A DNA stretch of 35,413 nt from Lachnospiraceae bacterium (GTDB lineage Bacteria; Bacillota; Clostridia; Lachnospirales; Lachnospiraceae): contig JAQUWF010000026.1 of NCBI GenBank assembly GCA_028692975.1, positions 1 through 35,413 on the forward strand, in the 5' to 3' direction. Position 1 is the stretch's first letter; every line of letters begins with the position of its first letter. This document shows positions 31,101 through 35,413 of this stretch, one piece after another. The position numbers were made by a program, and so were the translations under genes. The notes beneath the pieces are model-generated. The model did not search any database and was not told the origin of the DNA. It saw only the letters and a list, made by a program, of their open reading frames with translations.

Positions 31101-31451
31101 ATGGCAGACAAGGGAAATGATCTTCTGGCGGCTCACGAAGAGATCGTCCAGAAAGTTCTGGAGGAACAGCCGGATGATGAAGTTTTATACGACCTGGCTG
31201 AATTGTTTAAGGTATTCGGGGACTCTACCCGCATCAAAATATTATATGCACTCTCCGCCAGCGAACTGTGCGTGGGTGACATCGCCCAGATCTTGAATCT
31301 GAGCCAGTCTTCCGTCAGCCACCAGCTGCGGATCCTAAAGGACTCCAAGCTGGTCCGCTTCCGCAGGGAAGGCAAGGCCATCTTCTATGCGCTTGATGAT
31401 GAACATGTACGCAACATTATTAACATGGGCATGGAGCATGTGGAGGAATGA
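31101..31451 (+). CDS. ArsR/SmtB-family metal-responsive repressor
   Basis: The 116-residue winged-helix protein has ELCVGDIAQILNLSQSSVSHQLRIL, matching SmtB including Cys57 of the alpha-3 region. The alpha-5 zinc ligands Asp100, His102, His113 and Glu116 have the exact SmtB spacing (DxH-10-HxxE). It should release its operator when zinc or a related ion binds, switching on the downstream HMA protein and ATPase. AAAGGAGGTATTGC precedes the ATG, and the operator lies at 31045-31073. Confidence 0.92.
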   Translation: MADKGNDLLAAHEEIVQKVLEEQPDDEVLYDLAELFKVFGDSTRIKILYALSASELCVGDIAQILNLSQSSVSHQLRILKDSKLVRFRREGKAIFYALDDEHVRNIINMGMEHVEE

Positions 31452-31507
31452 ATCATTACAACTAAAATAAAACAGAAGCCATAAGCCATGGCAGAAAGAG
31501 GTTTATC

Positions 31508-31726
31508 ATGAAAAAAACATACAAAATCGAAGTAGACTGCGCAGCATGTGCGGCAAAAATGGAGGACGCAACAAACAAAGTGGACGGTGTGGACAACGCG
31601 ACCATCAGCTTCATGACCCAGAAAATGAAAGTGGAATTCGCAGAAGGCGCTGATGTGGACGCTGTTATGGCAACTGTAGTAAAAGCCTGCAAAAAAGTAG
31701 AATCAGACTGCGAAGTTTTCCTGTAA
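31508..31726 (+). CDS. Free-standing heavy-metal-associated (HMA) domain protein
   Basis: The 72-residue ferredoxin-like protein has the metal site DCAACAAKM (Cys11 and Cys14) near its N-terminus and the usual beta-alpha-beta-beta-alpha-beta length. Such domains carry soft or transition metal ions to P1B ATPases. It sits between the repressor and the ATPase gene, and that ATPase lacks its own N-terminal HMA domain, so this is likely its detached metal-binding domain or chaperone. GAAAGAGGTTTATC precedes the ATG. Confidence 0.88.
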   Translation: MKKTYKIEVDCAACAAKMEDATNKVDGVDNATISFMTQKMKVEFAEGADVDAVMATVVKACKKVESDCEVFL

Positions 31727-31730
31727 TTTC

Positions 31731-31751
31731 AACTGCCCTAAGGCAGTTTTG
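31731..31751 (+). repeat. Small hairpin between the HMA and ATPase genes
   Basis: AACTGCC (31731-31737) and GGCAGTT (31742-31748) pair across CTAA, followed by TTG. It is a weak terminator-like structure that could lower ATPase expression relative to the HMA protein. Confidence 0.45.
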
Positions 31752-31778
31752 TGACCCACATAGATTGGAGACATAGAC

Positions 31779-33644
31779 ATGACAAAAAAACAGAAAAAAG
31801 TGTTATACCGTATTATCATAGCCCTGACCTTGCTGATCGGGCTGGCCTTCGCGCCGGTGGAGGGCTGGGTGAAGCTGGTGCTCTATCTGATCCCGTATCT
31901 GATCATCGGCTACGATATCCTGCGCAAGGCGATCCTTGGCATCATCCACGGGGAAGTCTTTGACGAGAATTTCCTCATGGCCGTGGCTACTGTAGGTGCC
32001 ATGTGTCTGGGCGAATACCAGGAGGGTGCCGCAGTAATGCTCTTCTATCAGATCGGTGAACTCTTCCAGAGCTACGCCGTGGGCAAGAGCCGGAAGAACA
32101 TTACCGCACTCATGGATATCCGACCGGATTATGCCAATATTGAAGTGGACGGCAGATTAGAGCAGGTAGATCCTGACGATGTGGAACTTGGCAGTATTAT
32201 TGTGGTGCAGCCGGGCGAAAAGGTGCCGCTGGACGGTGTCGTATATGAAGGAACTTCTACCTTGAATACCAGCGCCCTCACAGGCGAGAGCGTCCCGCGG
32301 GATATACAGACCGGGGATGAGATCATTAGCGGATGCGTCAACCTGTCCGGTATGATCAAAGTGCGTACCACAAAGATATTTGAAGAATCCACCGTATCGA
32401 AGATCCTCGATCTGGTGGAAAACTCCAGCATGAAGAAATCACGCTCCGAGAACTTTATCACCAAATTCGCCAGATACTACACGCCTTTTGTCTGTTATGC
32501 AGCGCTGGCACTGGCGCTCCTGCCGCCGATTGCCAATATGATCATGGGCTCTGGCGGAAACTGGGGCCAATGGATTTCCCGTGCGCTGACCTTCCTTGTT
32601 ATCAGCTGCCCCTGCGCTCTGGTTATCTCCATACCACTCAGTTTCTTCGGCGGTATCGGCGGTGCCTCTGCCCGCGGTATTCTGGTGAAGGGCTCCACCT
32701 ATCTGGAGATCCTGTCCCAGTCAAAATATGTGGTATTCGATAAGACCGGTACCCTGACCAAAGGAGTATTCCAGGTAACTGAGATCCGTCCAACCGGTAT
32801 CAGTGCGGACGAACTGCTGCAGTACGCGGCTTACGTGGAAAGTTATTCTACCCATCCTATCAGCAAGAGCTTGAAGGATGCTTACGGAAAAGAAATAGAC
32901 AATACAAAAGTCGTTAATGTGGAAGAAATCAGCGGGCATGGCGTGAGTGCCACAGTGGACGGTCATGACGTGCATGCCGGTAATCTGAAATTAATGACAC
33001 AGCTGGGCATCCATGCTGTGGACCCGGAAGCAGCCGGAACGGTCATCCATCTGGCTGTTGATAAGAACTACCGCGGTTATATTCTGGTTTCTGACGTGAT
33101 AAAAGAAAGTGCTGCTGAAGCCATCCGCGGGCTGAAATCTGCCGGTGTAAAAAAGACTATCATGCTTACTGGCGATTCCAGAAAAGTGGCGGATATCGTT
33201 GCTGCAAAATTGGGGCTGGACGAAGTACACAGCGAGCTGCTGCCGGGGGATAAGGTTGCAAAGATTGAAGAATTGCTGGACCAGAAAGATGCTAAGGAAA
33301 AACTTGCTTTCGTGGGTGATGGCATCAATGATGCCCCAGTGCTCTCCCGCGCCGATATCGGTATCGCTATGGGTGCTATGGGCTCTGACGCCGCCATCGA
33401 GGCTGCCGATATTGTCCTTATGGACGACGATCCCGCAAAGATTGCCCTGGCTATGAAGATATCCCGCAAGACACTGCGCATCGTATACCAGAACATCGTT
33501 TTCGCCCTGGCCGTCAAGCTGGTCTGCCTGGTGCTTGGTGCTCTCGGTATCGCGAACATGTGGGTAGCCATCTTCGCCGACGTAGGCGTCATGGTCATCG
33601 CAGTTTTAAATGCTACAAGGGCGTTGAAAACAAAAAATCTATAG
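31779..33644 (+). CDS. Heavy-metal P1B-type ATPase (Zn/Cd/Pb exporter type)
   Basis: The 621-residue pump has TGES (168-171), the transmembrane CPC motif (Cys277-Pro-Cys279 in ISCPCALVISIPL), the phosphorylation motif DKTGT (321-325), the HP motif (359-360) and GDGINDAP (513-520). The last membrane segment reads VGVMVIAVLNATRAL, typical of the ZntA/CadA group rather than copper pumps. It has no N-terminal HMA domain; residues 10-25 start directly with a membrane segment. With the SmtB-like repressor it should export Zn, Cd or Pb. TTGGAGACATAGAC precedes the ATG. Confidence 0.92.
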   Translation: MTKKQKKVLYRIIIALTLLIGLAFAPVEGWVKLVLYLIPYLIIGYDILRKAILGIIHGEVFDENFLMAVATVGAMCLGEYQEGAAVMLFYQIGELFQSYAVGKSRKNITALMDIRPDYANIEVDGRLEQVDPDDVELGSIIVVQPGEKVPLDGVVYEGTSTLNTSALTGESVPRDIQTGDEIISGCVNLSGMIKVRTTKIFEESTVSKILDLVENSSMKKSRSENFITKFARYYTPFVCYAALALALLPPIANMIMGSGGNWGQWISRALTFLVISCPCALVISIPLSFFGGIGGASARGILVKGSTYLEILSQSKYVVFDKTGTLTKGVFQVTEIRPTGISADELLQYAAYVESYSTHPISKSLKDAYGKEIDNTKVVNVEEISGHGVSATVDGHDVHAGNLKLMTQLGIHAVDPEAAGTVIHLAVDKNYRGYILVSDVIKESAAEAIRGLKSAGVKKTIMLTGDSRKVADIVAAKLGLDEVHSELLPGDKVAKIEELLDQKDAKEKLAFVGDGINDAPVLSRADIGIAMGAMGSDAAIEAADIVLMDDDPAKIALAMKISRKTLRIVYQNIVFALAVKLVCLVLGALGIANMWVAIFADVGVMVIAVLNATRALKTKNL

Positions 33645-33683
33645 AACACAATCTATTTCATGTATCTGAAACATATATTTCTC

Positions 33684-33726
33684 CTGCGGGGCATATACAT
33701 TTTTTCTATAATGTAGTGCCCCGCAG
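33684..33726 (+). terminator. Hairpin after the metal-efflux operon
   Basis: CTGCGGGGCA (33684-33693) and TGCCCCGCAG (33717-33726) pair perfectly, with an inner TACATT/AATGTA stem. The following sequence is T-rich but not a pure T-run. It is also the first member of the GGGGCA palindrome cluster. Confidence 0.5.
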
Positions 33727-33794
33727 TTCCCGTTTCACTCCCTTTTTTCCGCTTTTTATCTTCCAAAAGGGCAATCACAATTTTTTCTTCTTCC

Positions 33795-33925
33795 TATGCC
33801 CCGCTAATTCAAAATAGCGGGGCAGCACACATAAATTTCCTTGTCTATGCCCTATCAGCTGCATTATCCCCCTGAAATTCCTGCATATGGGGCATACTGA
33901 CTTACTTTTCTTGTCTATGCCCCGC
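33795..33925. repeat. Cluster of TATGCCCC / GGGGCATA repeats
   Basis: This gene-free stretch (33645-34038) repeats one short word on both strands. TGCCCCGCTA (33797-33806) pairs with TAGCGGGGCA (33815-33824). TATGCCC (33846-33852) pairs with GGGCATA (33890-33896). TATGCCCCGC recurs at 33916-33925. The 13-nt CTTGTCTATGCCC is repeated directly at 33840 and 33910, a 70-bp period. No coding frame explains it. It resembles a REP/BIME-type intergenic repeat or a set of binding sites. Confidence 0.6.
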
Positions 33926-34000
33926 ACCGCATATTTCTGCAAAGTTTCATTAAGGAAAATATAAGGAAAGCACTCAGATCCGACAATCGAAAGGCTTAGT

Positions 34001-34050
34001 AAAAAAACAGGGCCAATGACCTGTGATTGTTCACAAATTCATTGGCTCTG
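34001..34050 (-). terminator. Terminator of the KTR-EFR1 unit
   Basis: On the minus strand CAGAGCCAATGA and TCATTGGCCCTG pair except at one position, followed by seven T (complement of 34001-34007). The hairpin begins inside the last codons of the KTR gene. Confidence 0.85.
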
Positions 34051-34239
34051 CGTTTTAGCATCTGGCTTTCTGTTTACTGACACCTTAAATCGTTGAACGT
34101 TAATTAGTGTTTCCTGTTTACACTTTGGACAGTAGAGAGGATAGTTCTTTAATACTGTATCTTCTCTAATTCTGTCACGGGTTTTATTCCCACAAACAGG
34201 ACAGCGCACCCAATCTATAAATACTTTTCTATTCTGCAT
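34039..34239 (-). CDS. Cysteine-rich KTR-domain protein
   Basis: The 66-residue protein has two CxxC knuckles, RCPVCGNKTR and YCPKCKQET, forming a small zinc ribbon with the KTR signature. Small KTR proteins are common cargo of Tn916-like and other integrative elements in Firmicutes; their function is unknown. It overlaps the end of the EFR1 ferredoxin gene by 25 bp and shares a terminator with it. Confidence 0.85.
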   Translation of the reverse strand: MQNRKVFIDWVRCPVCGNKTRDRIREDTVLKNYPLYCPKCKQETLINVQRFKVSVNRKPDAKTQSQ

Positions 34240-34973
34240 TGTTCAATAACCTCGTTTCCCAAAAGGGTAATTGCTCTTTGGGGACATAAACTAATACACC
34301 TATAACACATAGTACAACGGTCGTTTGACATTGCTTTATTATCTTTTATAAAAAAATTATTCATTGGGCATACTGAAACACATTTACCACATCCAACACA
34401 ATTATTATTGATTTTCAATTTATCTGAGTAATTCCTTGTCTTTTGATAAAACCACAGTCTTTGACCAAATAATCCAACCAGATGTGCAATCAGTGTAGTG
34501 CCTTCTTTGGGATAAACACCTTTTGCTATATGCGAAGCAATATTCTCAATTTTCTCATCTGCTCGTGCAATAATACTACGATTTTCTTCTAATGTCTTTT
34601 TCAACAACCTACTATCACAAACGGCATCGGGCATACGAATATGTACTCCGCCTAAAATAGTTACTCCATACTTTTTTAGTAATCTCGCTGTACATCCCGC
34701 ACCATCACCGCTAAAAGCTCCCATAGTTGCAATGCACAATACCTTTTTATGTTTCCAAATACCAGCGTTCTTTTTGATAAAATCACGCACCATATATGGA
34801 GCATTAGAAAACTGTGTAGGATACCCTATAAATATCATTTCATTTTGCTCAATCGCTTTAAGAATATTAGGACTTTCGATTGCAATTACCTCTGCGGACT
34901 TATCAATGAATGAAATCAGTTTTTCGACACAATACTTTGTGTTACCTGTGCCACTTAAATATACTCCAACCAT
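34215..34973 (-). CDS. EFR1-family flavodoxin-ferredoxin fusion
   Basis: The 252-residue protein starts with a flavodoxin-like domain (VYLSGTGNTKYCVEKL, IFIGYPTQFSNAP, CIATMGAFSGDGAG). It ends with two [4Fe-4S] motifs, CVGCGKCVSVCP and CTMCYRCISLCP. This is the EFR1 family layout: an FMN- and iron-sulfur-binding electron carrier of anaerobes, partner unknown. It lies nine bases after a truncated TetR gene and overlaps the KTR gene, a cassette seen on mobile elements (from memory). Confidence 0.88.
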   Translation of the reverse strand: MVGVYLSGTGNTKYCVEKLISFIDKSAEVIAIESPNILKAIEQNEMIFIGYPTQFSNAPYMVRDFIKKNAGIWKHKKVLCIATMGAFSGDGAGCTARLLKKYGVTILGGVHIRMPDAVCDSRLLKKTLEENRSIIARADEKIENIASHIAKGVYPKEGTTLIAHLVGLFGQRLWFYQKTRNYSDKLKINNNCVGCGKCVSVCPMNNFFIKDNKAMSNDRCTMCYRCISLCPQRAITLLGNEVIEQCRIEKYL

Positions 34974-34981
34974 AAGTCCTC

Positions 34982-35320
34982 CTAAAATTCACAACTGAAA
35001 ATTTTGATTAAATCATCCAGTTTATCTTCCCATTTATGACTATGATAGACATTCTTCATTGTTGTAAGTGCAGTAAGACCATGTACATATGCAAATAAAG
35101 CAATGACTAAATCTTCTTTTTTACTTTGCGGCATATCAGAGTTGGCAAGCAATTTTAGAATTTGCTCTTTGTATATAGTAAAAGGTCTATAATCACTTTT
35201 TTTATTTTCGTTAATATCCAAATCTATCTGAATATTCCCTAGATGAAATAGAAAACTAAAATATTGTGGTCGTTTCATAAAAAAAGAAATGTAACTGTTC
35301 AGTACCCTAATATCTAACAA
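34982..35320 (-). pseudogene. C-terminal part of a TetR-family regulator, N-terminus lost
   Basis: The frame reads LNSYISFFMKRPQYFSFLFH, then helical segments ending in HGLTALTTMKNV and DDLIKIFSCEF. That matches the ligand-binding domain of TetR regulators (the pattern of a Y-I-x-F helix followed by P-x-Y-F-x-x-x-F). The roughly 70-residue helix-turn-helix that should precede it is absent; upstream is an AT-rich hairpin and no HTH codons. The only start is a TTG at 35318-35320 without a good ribosome site. It was probably the repressor of the EFR1-KTR cassette before deletion. Confidence 0.65.
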
Positions 35321-35323
35321 GTA

Positions 35324-35413
35324 CTATATTTGTGCAAAACAGAGAAAATAATTTTTCTGTTTTAGCACCAGTTTTAGGTTTTTAGAAAGGTTATCCACCA
35401 CTTCCATCTGATT
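35324..35413 (-). other. Open frame running off the right edge
   Basis: A minus-strand frame is open from the window edge to TAG at 35324-35326 (29 codons, containing MEVVDNLSKNLKLVLKQ). It may be the end of a neighbouring gene or chance; the hairpin inside it argues against coding. Confidence 0.2.
35332..35368. repeat. 16-bp hairpin upstream of the truncated TetR gene
   Basis: GTGCAAAACAG and CTGTTTTAGCAC pair with one bulged A, extended by AGAAA/TTTTT pairing, loop AATA-like. It lies at the point where the TetR reading frame loses its N-terminus. It could be an insertion scar or a terminator. Confidence 0.5.

Noticed and set aside
33795..33925. CRISPR array
   Set aside because: The repeats are short, on both strands, with unequal spacing and no cas gene in the window.

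Overview
The window looks like the chromosome of an anaerobic low-to-mid GC Firmicute, most likely class Clostridia and probably Lachnospiraceae. This is inference: it rests on GGAGG-type ribosome binding sites, near-consensus promoters, several LytTR/GHKL two-component systems, a DUF6034-like lipoprotein, NiaR, YitT and the EFR1-ferredoxin plus cysteine-rich KTR pair. No RNA gene or CRISPR array was found. Most genes are on the minus strand; the plus-strand genes lie at 24.7-27.4 kb and 31.1-33.6 kb.

Layout. (1) 1-2.8 kb: an agr-like LytTR regulator and GHKL kinase, followed by a lipoprotein gene broken by an in-frame TAG. A 21-bp-spaced direct repeat sits just upstream of the operon promoter. 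(2) About 2.9-10.9 kb: a visibly AT-rich accessory block. It holds a TetR regulator with its operator, an MBL-fold hydrolase, a decayed RhuM-Fic toxin-like gene behind a small HTH gene, a tyrosine integrase, a RloA-RloB ATPase/Toprim defence-like pair with a strong promoter, a serine recombinase relic, a lipoprotein, an Rpn tail remnant and a membrane-anchored XRE regulator. A 16-bp near-identical repeat brackets the rloAB unit. (3) 11.1-18.5 kb: a homocysteine S-methyltransferase overlapping a NYN/LOTUS protein, then a 1523-residue REC-GGDEF-EAL-REC-GGDEF-PAS c-di-GMP enzyme followed by a YitT protein. (4) 18.6-24.5 kb: two ABC exporters. One is a GntR-controlled ATPase/permease set whose promoter lies inside a 19-bp-arm palindrome. 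The other is a NatA-like ATPase with two ABC-2 permeases, divergent from (5) a VanRS-like two-component system at 24.7-27.4 kb. (6) 27.4-30.2 kb: a second LytTR/GHKL system with an extra membrane protein that looks like a kinase-dead GHKL homologue. (7) 30.2-33.6 kb: NiaR, then a divergent SmtB-like repressor, a free HMA domain and a Zn/Cd/Pb-type P1B ATPase. (8) 33.7-35.4 kb: a non-coding cluster of GGGGCA palindromes, then a KTR/EFR1/truncated-TetR cassette typical of mobile-element cargo.

How it works together: regions 1, 3, 5 and 6 are sensing and signalling genes, 4 and 7 are transport genes each with a neighbouring regulator, and 2 and 8 are accessory DNA. The best candidates for something new are the rloAB module with its flanking repeats, the 184-nt rod-like inverted repeat at 20.68-20.86 kb, the palindrome cluster at 33.7-33.9 kb and the pseudokinase at 27.4 kb.
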